Origin: Glandiceps talaboti
Lineage: Eukaryota > Hemichordata > Enteropneusta > Spengelidae
Direction: 5' to 3'
Assembly: GCF_964340395.1 (NCBI RefSeq)
Contig: NC_135555.1
Coordinates: 3,978,501-4,042,500 of the forward strand
DNA length: 64,000 nucleotides
The position numbers were made by a program, and so were the translations under genes. Numbering within the stretch: position 1 is the first letter of the stretch; each line of letters opens with the position of its first letter. Positions 13,150-24,899 of the stretch are shown here, in pieces. The notes beneath the pieces are model-generated. The model ran no database searches. It was not told where the DNA came from and worked only from the letters and a program-made list of their open reading frames with translations.

Positions 13150-13700
13150 CACGGCCAAGCTGTTTAATATGCACATATGCTATGACCACATGGTTAGTGT
13201 GCATGCTATGACCGCATGGTTAGTGTGCATGCTATGACCACATGTTGTATGCATGCTACAACTGTGTGGTCAAAGTGTGCATGCTACATGCTACAATTGC
13301 ATGGTCTAAGTTATTCTTGGTTACCCAGACTCTCACCACTGGGCCTCTGCTATGAGACCACCCAGATGAGAGTGGGAATCATAATCCCAAATTGCCCACA
13401 CCCTAAGATCTCTCCCCAAGAGCATTGCATTCTGGGAATTACTTCATGTCCAGCATCACACGCTGAGCGATCTAGGTTCCTTTGCGACAGGTTTGTGTGT
13501 CTCAAGTGACTGATACATGTTAATTACAAAGAATGGGCCTTGTAGTAAGTCAGTTTCTCATGAATTGGAAGAATGGAATATGTTTCCCCCAGAGTCGATC
13601 TGGCTGTGCTCGTAGTAGAGCCCCCAGTATAGTGAGAGTCTGGGTAACCGAGACTAGTTCTAAGCTGCGTATGCTATAGCTGTGTGGTAAAGCTTGGCTA
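13150..13700. repeat. Imperfect 26-30-bp tandem array split by an insertion
   Basis: Left of the insertion, from about 13155 to 13310, repeated phrases of the type GCATGCTATGACC-CATGGTTAGTGT occur about five to six times, the later ones as GCATGCTACAACTGTGTGGTC. The array stops at 13310 and resumes after 13664 with GTATGCTATAGCTGTGTGGT before ending near 13700. The intervening 13311-13658 does not share the repeat and has its own inverted termini, so it most likely inserted into the array. Confidence 0.7.
13311..13658. mobile_element. Candidate MITE, 25-bp inverted termini
   Basis: The termini at 13312-13336 and 13632-13656 are inverted repeats matching at 23 of 25 positions; they share the block GGTTACCCAGACTCTCAC. 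TCTAAG occurs as a direct repeat immediately outside, at 13305-13310 and 13659-13664, as expected of a 6-bp target-site duplication. The interior (~300 bp) is less AT-rich than its surroundings and encodes no transposase; a 97-codon frame at 13216-13509 crosses the left boundary and is not credible. The size, termini and flanking duplication fit a miniature inverted-repeat element mobilised in trans. The superfamily is not assigned. Confidence 0.6.
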
Positions 13701-13701
13701 G

Positions 13702-16700
13702 GTGTTGAACTTGGATATCTATATTGCAAATGGAACTAAAGTTACTTTGCAAATTTTTACTAACTTATCGAGCAAGTATTAAAGCATACAACTTTACAAA
13801 ACTAGGCTTTAAATGTGTCCGGTGTCTCCATCTTGTTGACAGCTAGTATATACCTTATGACTTTGGTAATGTTCTTGTGCTGAACAGGACTACTGACAGT
13901 AACTCTCAATTCAAAATAGGAACTTAATATTACAATTTAATTCAGCCATTTGAATGGCAAGATGAACTATCCGAGTATCTCAAACTTGCACATCTACAAG
14001 ACTAAATTCAATAGATATGGACAGGTGATGAAGCTTATCTTGGACTAGAACTACCTTGAAGTTCACGGTTGTTGATAAGCTGTCTATTAAAGTAGACTTT
14101 GAACTTGTATGACAACTTGCACATGTAAGGTTACCATGGCAGTCCCCATTGGACCACTTACTAGATATATAATTGCCACAACCTTCTTTTAAGAATCACT
14201 GCCAAACCTCCCTGAAGTCTTTCAATGAATTGTTACCAATGCCTTCACCTCAATTAACACAGTAGATGCATATGACAATGTACGCCAATTGTTTTGTAAG
14301 TGTGTGAATACAGATTTTTCTTTCAATATCTGCAACTGTAGAAGCAAAGATACATATTTTTTCAATGCCTATGAACTATTATTTATTATACATTTCCATT
14401 TCTTTTTATATTGACCATTGTTCTGTACATATTTATTGAGATATTCAGTTTGTTTATTATAACATTACCTGGAATAAATGCTTGTGTGTACATAAACTGG
14501 ATGTCTTTCTCTGAGTATAGAGTTTGTGAAGTAAAAGTTTTATGAAAAGTCAGCTTGATCCTGGTTCCTATCTCAAAAAGTGAACAGCAGGTAATATTTC
14601 CCATACCTAATATTTCATTTTTTGTGAGCAATATTTGATAGGAAATCTGTTAGTTTTTAATCATTTCTTAGACTACCATATTAACACATAATTACAGTAA
14701 TAGACAAGACATGCCCTCATATTTGGGATTTTTTTTGAATCATTTCTACTTTTGATTACTAATTGTCAGCAACAATACTACATATTACTGTCCCCAATAT
14801 GGGTGCTTGCAAATGAGGATCATATGGTAATCTACCTGAAATAGAGAGGATAGATGATACCTCTGTCCAACGGCACAAACATCTACATGTATATTGGGGG
14901 CGGTAATATTTGTATTACATACAGCATGAATTTTTATATAGTGGGAAATATATATTTTAATAATTCTGTTTTCCATCTGGTTATATTTCCAGAATTTCAG
15001 CCAGTCTTGTAAAAATTGTTATTTAGAAATGGTTCAACTTGTCATGTATTGCCAGTGGGTTTTATAAGCTTGACCTGTATGGCAAGTAATTCCTGAATGT
15101 TCCTATCTGACGCAACAGCATGATAGAATGTGTAGGCATGTAGTAATAAAAATGTTTTGGTGACAAATAAGTGAATATTATGTGTAGAAAGGTTTACCTT
15201 TTTATCAAAGATTGTTATGGAACATTAACTAGAAAATGGATTTGGAAATATTTGATGTAAACTAGAATTTATCATGCCACAAAGCCGACAATATGAAGTG
15301 GAAAAAAGTAACGTTATTCAGTTCGTTATACTTGCCCTTTGACCTCGTCTACAATATCAACATACAGTATTATCGTAAAGATTTCCTGTTATTGTGGAGT
15401 TACAATATCCAACGTGTTCATTTTTGGAGGTAAAATTGCTTTTGTGTCCAATCAGTACTCGGAACTTGTTCATCAGTTTGACCCTTCTGTAACACGTCAA
15501 CACAGAATATGGCAAAATCAGACAAGAGATTTCCTGAAGACTAGTGATTGAAAATGGGCAAAGTCCACTGGGACGGTGATTTCTGACAGAAATGACAAGT
15601 CAGCTAGGCAATTTTACTGTCATATTGAAATATTTGAAGGTATTAAGCTGTGGTCAATGATTGTAGTCAACCAAATCCCTCCAACAAAAATTAGGCTGTA
15701 CTGAAGATTTAAAAGAATTCCAAAACATGGTCCCAAAGTCAGAATTATCTCTCAAACATTTCCTTGGAGACCGTGATATCTTGATAAAGGAAAGTAACAA
15801 ATCCAGAAGTCATGGCTTGGGATAAGGCCTGATGGCAATATATAGAGACTTGCCGGTTCCTGGGGAGGATGGCTTAACTAACTAGTATTACCATCTGGGA
15901 ATTACATTTACATATTTACATACATTAGTCGTTGAAGTGTATTGATTGCTTTATATGCATAGGAATTTTTTCGCTACATGAACGATTTTACACAGAATGA
16001 ACATAGAATAACAATCACTTGTTGGCGTCTTTATTTTAGCCACCTGCTTGTGACAATTATACAGGAATGACAGATACTGCACTCTAATGAAGAAAAAGTT
16101 GTCTGAGAGTATCATTCAATATTTAGTTTGGTTAAAACATTAAGCAGTAACCATTTGTAGAATAAATGTGTATTTCAATGGAAAAATCAGCTGGGCAGGA
16201 GAGACGATAGTTGACATTCTGGTGATTTATCTATCACTGTGTAACAATAATATTGTTAAAGCCACACCCTGAGTGTTTTGATAAGGGTGGTGAGTAGGTA
16301 AATGGATTTCCTCATTCATTTTATCTGGGTTCATCACCTAAATTATGGTACAAGGTATGGAAATCATTGCAAGTTTTACTAGATGTCCCTCCATTGTTAC
16401 CAGGGTTCCCAAGTCGTTAAAAAATTACCAGCATATTTACTCTTTGATTTGTTCATTTTGGCTACATGTCTTCTGAACACCTGCTTAGACATTTCAATTC
16501 AATATTTTCCCTAAATGAAACATTGGCCAGAAAATGGGTCACAGAGTCTTACAGGGTGTTAAATCTACCGACTGTGTCAGATCATGTCAGTAACTTCACC
16601 ATGTGATTTGAATATATGAGGAGAAGAGAGCTATGTGATGTGAACATAGCCAGTAGACAGAATCAGCTGATCACAAAGGGAAAGGTCTCATGATGAAATT

Positions 16701-16754
16701 TGTGAGTCGTTCATTATGTGAAATTGTAATCTGCTGTTAGGTTGAGCAAAATTG
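13702..16754. other. AT-rich non-coding DNA
   Basis: No gene was recognised. A 70-codon frame at 15339-15551 and others of similar size carry no known domain. One DR1-type site lies at 15333 (listed separately). TTACCATGGCAGT near 14129 is a half-match to the X-box. Confidence 0.5.
15333..15345 (-). promoter_or_regulatory. DR1 nuclear-receptor element
   Basis: On the minus strand this reads AGGTCAAAGGGCA: two direct AGGTCA-type half-sites spaced by one base, with one mismatch. DR1 elements are bound by RXR heterodimers, HNF4 and COUP-TF families. Motif match only. Confidence 0.4.
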
Positions 16755-17035
16755 GTTCAGAGGGCAACGTTAGTTTGTTGAGTATCATTGGTTCATTGAG
16801 CAACATTGTTTAATTGTGCAGTGTTGGTTCACTGAGTAATGTTGCTTCATTGAGCAATGTTGGTTCATTAAGCAACATTGGTTCATTTAGCAACATTGGT
16901 AACTTTATCCTTTGATTGACAGAGCCATTGAAACAACATTGAGTGGCACTTGTTTCACTGAGTGGCATTGGTTCATTTTGACATTGTTCATTGAGTAACG
17001 GTTCATTAAGTTTCATTGGTTCATTGATTGACATT
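16755..17035. repeat. Degenerate 18-bp tandem repeat
   Basis: Repeats of the type TTGGTTCATTGAGCAACA, each about 18 bp, with many substitutions (GAGTAATG, AAGCAACA, TTTAGCAACA) and a non-repeat interruption around 16905-16930. Since 18 bp is six codons, the minus strand has a 74-codon frame at 16810-17034 reading as LNEPxL repeats. The irregular gaps and lack of an identifiable protein argue that this frame is fortuitous. Confidence 0.85.
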
Positions 17036-17836
17036 CACTTCACGACTAACAAAAATACATTTGCTTACAAAATATGAGAAATAGTCATTCTCTGTTCACA
17101 ACAATTTCAGAGTGTAATTCTTTCAATTTAATCATGATTGCATTGTTTTGATTTGATTTATGATATTAACTTCACACTGAGATCATTTGCATCTTGAGAT
17201 TTTCTTGCAAATTATCATGTTGAGATCATCCTGCAAACAATTCAACGCTGACATCCAAGCAATTTTGTAACTTAAATAGATATTGAATATGATGATTGTG
17301 AGAACGTCACGGTAGTGTTATGCTTGAAACTGTGACAAATTAGAGTAGGCATTTAATTAATATATCAAAAACTGAAGTAATTCATTAATTACACTTATGT
17401 AGTGTCGGTCTAACAAAGGTCCTCTATTGTCACTACAAGTTGACTTCATATTCTGTCACTGATTACACAACCAGTATCATTTCACGGACTTTTATCACAG
17501 AAGCAGCCAGCCCTGAAATGGAAAGGCATGTTAAAGCTATATTAGCAACCTGTAAAGACTGATAGATTTATCATTAAATATGAAAGAACGCTATATTGTG
17601 ACTGAAATACGGTAGAACAGTTTTCAGCTTAATTGTGCATATGTTTGAAAACCATTTTTTGACTTGAATGTCTGACAGGACAATGTATGTATAACACTGT
17701 AATTATAACATAGTATGATAAGATCTTGTAACTCTACAATATACATAATCATTGCAGTAGATACATTAGTCATTTATACCTCTCAGAGAATACTGTTTGC
17801 AATATGCAGGAAACCAGGTTTTGTCAATCAGATCTA
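17036..17836. other. AT-rich non-coding DNA
   Basis: Nothing beyond AT-rich unique sequence was seen here. Confidence 0.5.
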
Positions 17837-17990
17837 CCCATACAGGGTACACAGACACACGATACCAGGTGCTTCCATCCCATACAGGGCACACAGACAA
17901 ACAGTACCAGGTTCTTCCGTCATACTGGGCACACAGACACACAGTACTGAATGCTTTCATCCCATACAGGGTACACAGACACACAGGATA
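17837..17990. repeat. 40-42-bp tandem repeat, about 4 copies
   Basis: Copies start at 17837, 17879, about 17920 and 17960. Each contains CCCATACAGGG-ACACAGACA and then (G)TACCAGGT-CTTCC; the fourth is truncated after the ACACAGACACACAGG block. Open frames on both strands through the array result from the near-multiple-of-three period. The unit length matches the 42-bp minisatellite at 8-9.5 kb, but the sequences do not. Confidence 0.85.
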
Positions 17991-18245
17991 TATTATATCA
18001 AGTTGATGTCGACCTTGTGTACCAACAGCAAAGCTTTGAGATTTACTTTTCCTCAGCGCAACTTGAAAACTTCTATATTAGTTTCTCACATTAACAACAA
18101 GCTATCAATCTGACAAAGTTGAATGCCTTGTGGAAAAGTGAATATAACATATGAAATATGTGGGAAGTCAATGAAAAGTTTTTCATGTGCAAAAGAAGAA
18201 TGTCTGTACCGAAAAAAATAGTTATCAAGTTCTGATTGAATAAGA

Positions 18246-18527
18246 AGTGAATGAGTGAGTGAGTGAGTGAGTGAGCGAGCAAGCATATGAATGGATGAGA
18301 GTGAATGAATGAATGAGTGGATTGATGGATGGGTGGGTGGGTGAGTGAATGAGTGAATGGATGGATGGATGGATGGATGGATGGATGAATGGGTAGGTGA
18401 GTGAGTGAGTAAGTGAGTGAGTGGATGAATGAATGAATGGATGGATGGATGGATGAATAAATGAGTGAATGGATGGATAGATGGATGGGTGAGTGAGTGA
18501 GTGAGTGAGTGAGTGAGTGAGTGAATG
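18246..18527. repeat. Compound tetranucleotide microsatellite (GAGT/GAAT/GGAT/GGGT)
   Basis: About 280 bp of tetranucleotides interchanging TGAG, TGAA, TGGA and GGTG in blocks, for example (GGAT)n at 18357-18385 and (GAGT)n at 18488-18525. The 227-codon minus-strand frame overlapping it (18086-18769) reads as Ser-Leu-Thr-His and Ser-Ile-His-Pro repeats and is an artefact of the 12-bp frame periodicity. Confidence 0.97.
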
Positions 18528-18530
18528 TCT

Positions 18531-18650
18531 CTACCTGCCTGCCTACCTATCTGTCTGTCAGTCAGTCTGTCTCTTTTGGCATTGTCGCTGCCTGTCTGTC
18601 TCACTATTAACACCTGTCTGTCTGTTTGTTTGTTTCTGTCTGTTGCCTTT
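18531..18650. repeat. Compound tetranucleotide microsatellite (CTGC/CTGT/TTTG)
   Basis: Adjacent to the previous tract but pyrimidine-biased: CTGCCTGCCTACC, then CTGTCTGTCAGTCAGT, and after a 13-bp break CTGCCTGTCTGTCTC and CTGTCTGTTTGTTTGTTT. Frames across it are artefacts. Confidence 0.93.
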
Positions 18651-18651
18651 G

Positions 18652-18687
18652 TTGGCACTCTGCCAAATGTTGTTGGCACTGTGCCAT
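18652..18687. promoter_or_regulatory. Two adjacent NFI-type sites
   Basis: TTGGCACTCTGCCAA at 18652-18666 is an exact NFI/CTF full site (TTGGC, five bases, GCCAA). TTGGCACTGTGCCAT at 18674-18688 differs from the full site at one base. A third half-site TTGGC follows. The three together may be a 21-bp tandem repeat rather than a functional cluster. Confidence 0.4.
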
Positions 18688-18702
18688 GTTGGCATTGGTC
18701 AG

Positions 18703-19807
18703 CTCTAAAGTACATATCAGTACATATTATGTGTGTATAACAATTCCTGGAAAACAAGTTCACAGACAAGTCTCTCTATTTGGTATGGAGACTGCGTTTG
18801 TTCAAATGAAGAAAAGTGTGGTTTCAATTTACAAAAGTGATTGTCTATTTATAACATGTTCCACAGAAAGTGTTATCACACTAAGATTATATGCAAGGAT
18901 GAAAGATATCTTTCAAAGAGTTATCCGAGATTTCCTTTCTCTGTTGATTTTTCTCATAAAACCAGCAAAGTGCAGTAAATTTTGCAAAAGGCAAACATTT
19001 CATGAGTTTATCTTTCCATGAGATAAAAGAAACCATTTCAATATCAATGCCAATTTTATGTGTATTTTACTCTTAATATTTGATACGACACATCACTTCT
19101 ATTGAATTTCCATCCCAAAGATGTGAAATTATAAAAAAAGTCACATACATGTCTTCTAAATTAGATTAACAAGATATCAGGAAAGTAGACAAAATGAACA
19201 AATTTGTCTTGAAAATTTCAGCATATAGTATGTTTTATGAGAAGAATGGTTGTGAGAAGATCTATTTGTATTTGCCACAGAAAGTAGATGCATTTTCACT
19301 GTATGTCTTATCCTGTACGTAATCTTACTTCACTGAAGCCCACTTTTTATAAATTGAGTGACGGCTCAACAGAAAGAACTTGGTAAAAAAGCTCAAATCA
19401 TTACCAAGATGGCAGTGATAATGTCACTGAGATACATATGCCATTAGCGGTGGCATCAAAATCTTCCAAGTATTTTTATGGCGTTTTATTTCATTTACAT
19501 TTCTCACAGCACCTTAGTGTAAATCCTTTAAGTTGACAAGTGGTCTGACTAGGACTAGACCTATTGGACTGACGTAATAATACACTTTTATTAGATGGCT
19601 TTCCATCCACAAGTCACCTGAAGAAATACATTCCGTTTTCTGATTGATGCCTCTGTCAAGCCATATCTTTGTCAGAGTTAAGTCGTAACTGACTCAAGAA
19701 TTGCCAACCATGACGGTTATCTCGGCCTCAGCCTACATTGAGTCAAATTGTTTTCTGTGAAGTGAGTATAGTTTGTCATCTGTCTTATTTTTAGGAGTAT
19801 ATTTCAA
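18703..19807. other. AT-rich non-coding DNA
   Basis: No gene was recognised; the 131-codon frame over 18626-19021 begins inside the microsatellite and has no known domain. A somewhat more complex stretch lies at about 19540-19770. Confidence 0.45.
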
Positions 19808-20057
19808 TATTCACTTTTTTCATCAAATCCATCAAAACAGTTCAAAAAGTATAGTGTTGTGCATTGTTTTCTGTCATTTTGTGATCAAAACCTTCAAAAT
19901 TGTCCACACAGTATAGTGTGGCTCATTGTGTAATGTCATTTTGTCATCAAATTCACCAGTAGTATTTAGACAATATAGTGTGGTGCATTGTTTTTGTGTC
20001 AGTTTTTTCATCAAATCCATCAAAACTATTCAAACAGTTTGGTTCATTGTTTTATGC
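19808..20057. repeat. 62-bp tandem repeat, 4 copies
   Basis: Copies start with T(C/G)ATCAAA near 19821, 19882, 19945 and 20009 (spacing 61-64 bp). Each has CATCAAA-CCATCAAAAC-TTCAAACAGTATAGTGTGGTGCATTGTTTT in consensus, with substitutions; the last lacks the TATAGTG block. All four are clearly alignable by eye. Confidence 0.88.
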
Positions 20058-21671
20058 TGTGTGTGGTATAAAGTAGCCTGTTAATTACTATTATACCCCT
20101 AAACAGAGAGAAAGGAGATGGAGAGATATTTTCAACTACAAAAAAGGAGACTTTTTGTGGGGTTTTATGTATCCATGCAGTACGTACAAAACTAGAAAGA
20201 CAGATTACCCAGTTGAGTTACTTTTGCAATCAGCCGTCTCATTCAATAAGTTGTCCAAAATTGTTTAACTTTCCATACATGTTTATTTACAACACTGATG
20301 TATTTTATACTACTAACTTTACTTCCAAATAGCTATGTACTTGTACAATTCATTTGTTTTATTCCTTAAAATACTGATCCAGTAATTGTTAAAATGTTAG
20401 TGACATTTTTATCCAGTAATAGATGGTTTAGATCAATACAAAATATTTCAGACTTGTGGTACATGGTTATTTATAGTTATAACAACTTATTTGAATTTTT
20501 TATCACTTTGTTATATTAAAAAAATTCAGCCAGATGGGACTTTCTGAGACAGTATCAAGATTCAATTGTAATATCTGTTATTTGTTTTATTTAGAAGAAA
20601 AAAAATGAGAACAAACCCAAAAATTAATAAATAATAAATGTAGTTTGCTCTTGCAAAGTATCAAAGTTTGTTTTATGCAAATGAGATCATAAAGATATCC
20701 CTCCTCTCTTTTTATCAAATTTGAAAAATGGATATACATTTATTATATAAAAATTAAAAACACATAATAACACATTTTTTTGTACATATGAGGCTCATTT
20801 CATGAAGTGTTATGATTAATATTCATATTTCTTAGGGTGTAAAGTAAACATCATTGGCAAAAGTTACAGTTCTATGCAAATCAGATATTTTGCATAAAGT
20901 ATGTTTTTATTCAGTTCTATAGGTTTCATCACAGTTAAATGCACTACTTTTATAGGAATGAGACACTTTGTATAATATGTTAGTATTCATCTTTTATGAA
21001 CCAATTGGCAAATAAAAACCATCAATGTTATTGCTACTACCAGATTAAATGTAAAGGTAATGCTAAAGGCAAGGTTATTATATAGATGATAGCCAGTGTC
21101 AATTACTTAACATGTTCATGAATCAAATAGCATATTAATACCCTGACTCAATAAGCATCTCAAAATTTACCTGGAATAGAAAAAGATGATAACATTGATA
21201 ACAGGCATTGTTATGAAAAATATTTGTATTATTTGTGTAAATATTCAAATTTCAACTTGAGACACATTTGCATATTTGAGTCAATTTGCGTTTATGCAAA
21301 TTTCTTTCTTTCATATGTTGATTTTAATACATAAATACACATATATTTATGTAAATTTTCCATTATCACTTATATAGGTAATTCAAAACTGAGAGTCATA
21401 TATCCAAAGTTTATTTGCAATATAGAAAAAGATGATTTTGACTTTGAATTGGTCTTTTAGTGTATAAGGGAATAACTGAAATAAAAAACATTAAAATGAA
21501 TCCAGTTGATCTGTAGAGGTATTGGCATGACTGCCTATGAAGCTAGTGTGTAATCTATAATTGGTCTATCGAGAAATACAAATGGATTAAAATCTATTTT
21601 TTTCCTTTCATTCTGAAAAGAGAAAATTGGAGTTGTGTTTGTTCAGTGTCAACATACACTAATCTAGATAG
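20058..21671. other. Very AT-rich non-coding DNA
   Basis: No gene or tandem repeat was seen. The POU octamer ATGCAAAT appears several times (for example near 20677, 20873 and 21294), at about the frequency expected from composition. Confidence 0.5.
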
Positions 21672-22139
21672 CGATTACACTCCCGCAGTCAGTTTGCCCA
21701 TCAGTCATGTGCATTTCAGTATGTCAGTTTCATAGTGACGGCATTTCTCAACATATTTGATGTCTACTATGTGCAGTCTATTGTTACTGCAGGCAAACAC
21801 AAAGCCAGCGTCATCTTAGATAAACAAATAGATTTCTCAACATTCAGAACCTGCAAGGCAAAATCAAAATTTTCCGGGGTCACGTCAGATGGTATATGGA
21901 TATTATTTCTCCAAGGAGATGAGAAGTTAAGTAGTTTTGTCAGATGCAAACTGCCGTGTTTGTTGGAGCACTTTCACTGTGACTTCGCTTATCTGCCTTG
22001 TAAATTTCCCGTGTTTCTCCACTCCCTGGGGAAAATCAAACCATATTTTAGTATGGAAAACATAGCAGTAACTTTTAAGTGTACATGTTACAAAGGTTCC
22101 TCTATCTTAAAAAATATCGATCCGAGTCTGAAAAGGTAG
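21672..22139 (+). other. Unassigned 156-codon open frame
   Basis: This is the longest open frame outside repeats. It is open from 21672 to a TAG at 22137-22139. The first in-frame start-like codon is GTG at 21735; no early ATG is present. The translation has several Cys-x-Cys or Cys-containing clusters (VRCKLPC, FKCTCYKG) but resembles no domain I recognise. TTTCAG ending at 21719 and AAAAG|GTAGAT at the end could serve as splice acceptor and donor, so an internal exon is possible. A 60-codon frame also runs on the opposite strand. The stretch is less AT-rich than its neighbours, which by itself lengthens open frames. A chance frame is more likely than a gene. Confidence 0.15.
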
Positions 22140-24899
22140 ATCAAAAAGTTGATTTTGAACGATCAGTAAAAGAGTGATAATAGATTATCTACAAGAGAGT
22201 GAAGTACGAGACAAGGAATATGGTTGAATCTTGTGGGGAAAATACCAATCCCTTGCTATCATCAGTTGTCAGTGTAAGACAATTTTACATTACATAGAGA
22301 TATTAATTCAATACAACTGATATCGAATCTAGACGAAGATTGAATTTTTTTTTCTCCCAAAGTGAATTTTTGACACCTGAGCCTACACAGGTGTTGGGAA
22401 GTGCATGCACTCTAACTGGTTAAGTACCATGGCAATACGACTGTTTTGATAATGGAGACTTAAAATGCAATGATTGGGGCTTCATTCCTTTGCTACTGTA
22501 CAGGTATCTTGACTTGCATTTACCATAATATAATTTGAGGCGTGTAGGTGTAAATGGAGAGTGAATGGTGTAAGAATAGCAACTTGACTTAATGTCTTTA
22601 TATCTTTCCATCACGACGACTCACCTTAAAGTACTTGTCAGACTCTGCCAAATTTGTCCTGTTCAAGGTCAAAGGTCAAGTGGTACTCCGACTTTAAGAT
22701 TGTCTGAGGACAATCATTATTATCTTGGTCTTCAGGTCAATTGTTCTATTTTCTCCATCACCTTTTTCACACCAAATAACTGTTTGAATGATCAAGTTAC
22801 AAAAATGTTGTCGTCATTTTGTCATGTATTCACCACTAAATGTGGTTTCAGAAATTTCAATTAAGTATTTAGAAAAGTATTTATCTTAAATCCAACTTCT
22901 TAGTAACTGACTGAAAATTACCAAAATAGCTCTGATTACTTGAGTTTACACAATCTTGTACATTTTATCACAAATCTCTTTGCATCAAATACTTTTTATA
23001 TTGTATTATACAAAGAATGGTAAAAGTGGATTTATGGAGCAGTGCAAAATTTTGTTACATCACAAACATCTTAATTCACAAATAATGCAAGTTGCAACCT
23101 GTAACATATAATTTTTTTTAAACAGATATAAATTGCAAAACTTTGCTTTGCAGCATTCATGTCAACAAATTGAAATTTGATAATGACACTGGTTTATTTT
23201 CAGCAATAAAGAGAGCCGAGTTTTATATGAGAAACGGAACATTAGTAAACTTAAAATCATGATTTTACTGGATCAATATTATGAATGAGATGATTGTTAA
23301 TGGATTATGACTTAAAGGGTTATAAAAATTACAGAAAATTTATCAAATCACAAATAATGATTCTATCTGGTTTGATTTGATGTTTCTAATTCTATATTTC
23401 TGTCTTTATTTAATGTATATGATTTTAGGTCTTGTAGCCTGCAGGCTGATGGCCCGCCAAGTCTTATAACACACTAGTTATAATGAATCAGACAAACTAT
23501 TAGCAGAAGAAAAAAATTACGACTTCTCTTCTACTTTCTATACTTATTTGTTGCTGATCAACAAATTGAATACTTTGTACTTATTAGAGGTAAGTTGAAA
23601 TCTTGTTATGAATTAAATGTATTTTGTCTCAGGCAGATCTACGTAAATGACAACATAATAGTTTTGTAACAGTTTCACCAAGACTTCATCTACTTTTGCA
23701 TTACACTACAAAATGCAATGTACCTTATCACGAGACAACACCCCAAACCCACTCCCGAGAAGAGAAAGTCTTTAAAAGACAGATGAACATTTTGAATATG
23801 TTATATTATTTTGTATATATTTTCTGTTGTCATTTATAGTGCATTGTGATAGACAGAGATAAATTAGTTTTAGTTACACAGTAACAACTTCTACTCAAAA
23901 TAAGGTGCTGTATCTTCATATTACACCCCCACCCCCCACCCACCCACACCCACACCCACACACATCTTATTTTTGCAGAGATTGTTATATATCATGTCAC
24001 TTTTTTTTTGAGTAACTTCTGAACAGTTAAGAAAACAAATCTTTAATAATCTGGCAAAACTACTTGCTTGAATTCTTATGAAAACGAAACTAAAGATTAT
24101 TTTCTTCTGACCATGCCTTTTTTGAGATATTGAAAAAGAATATCTTGACAAAATTGTTGAATGCAATTCAGTTTATCACAAGAACATTTCTAAAACATGG
24201 AAAATAAACTGTTTGAGTTGGATTTCAAAACAGAAAATGTGAAATGATAATAGAGAAAACTTAGTTATGAAATGTAACTTTAAATAATTTTATTTCATTT
24301 TTTCAAACTCTATTAGTGATGATATTTATTTGTTAAAACAAAAGTTAATTTTGTCAAATATTTATAAATTTAAAAAAATGAAAACTGGATGGTCTCATCA
24401 AAAGTTAACTCAAAAAGTTCTGACTGAAAAGTTAGACAAGCCTTTGAAAATTTGCTGTTTCCTAATTATGTGTGTTAATATATGCAAATCATTGGTAAGT
24501 CTCTGAATCTTTGATCCTACAGTCATAAAAAACTTAGATCATTTGTTCAAACTATGTACGACTAAAGGTCGGTCAATTTTGTGGCTTTTCTGTCGCTTGA
24601 GATGAGACCATTTACAGAGAGAGTTTGACATGCGTGTGAAGAACTGCGGAGATCAATCTTCCTGGTTGTAATTTTGACAGGTGTCCATGCAGGGAGGTAG
24701 ACAGAGAGCCATTAAGACAAAAAAGATGTCATGTCCTTTAGACTAGATTAGATGAAACCTTAACAAGATGGATGGTCTTTCTCATCAAAGGTTATGTATG
24801 AAATTTCTTCAATTCACACAGACCTTATTCTAATGGAATTGAATACCTGTGTTACTCACAGACCCCCACTCTGAATAAAAACAGCATGATTTTCACAAC
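22140..24899. other. AT-rich non-coding DNA, one C-rich tract
   Basis: No gene was recognised. A C-rich, G-free tract at about 23924-23963 (CCCCCACCCCCCACCCACC and CACACCCACACC) could form a G-quadruplex on the minus strand. A perfect DR1 element lies at 22666 (listed separately). GTACCATGGCAAT at 22424 is an imperfect X-box. Confidence 0.5.
22666..22678 (+). promoter_or_regulatory. Perfect DR1 nuclear-receptor element
   Basis: AGGTCAAAGGTCA: two exact AGGTCA half-sites in direct orientation with a one-base spacer, the optimum for RXR, HNF4 and COUP-TF type receptors. The upstream bases also make TCAAGGTCA, the extended half-site of NR5A/ERR receptors, at 22663-22671. Motif match only. Confidence 0.5.

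Noticed and set aside
16810-17034. LNEPxL-repeat peptide
   Set aside because: The 18-bp degenerate repeat produces it; there is irregular spacing and no known family.
18086-18769. 227-residue minus-strand protein
   Set aside because: Most of it is translation of tetranucleotide repeats (Ser-Leu-Thr-His and Ser-Ile-His-Pro).
7420-24490. Cluster of POU octamers (ATGCAAAT)
   Set aside because: About five copies were noticed, which is close to the number expected in 64 kb of DNA this AT-rich.
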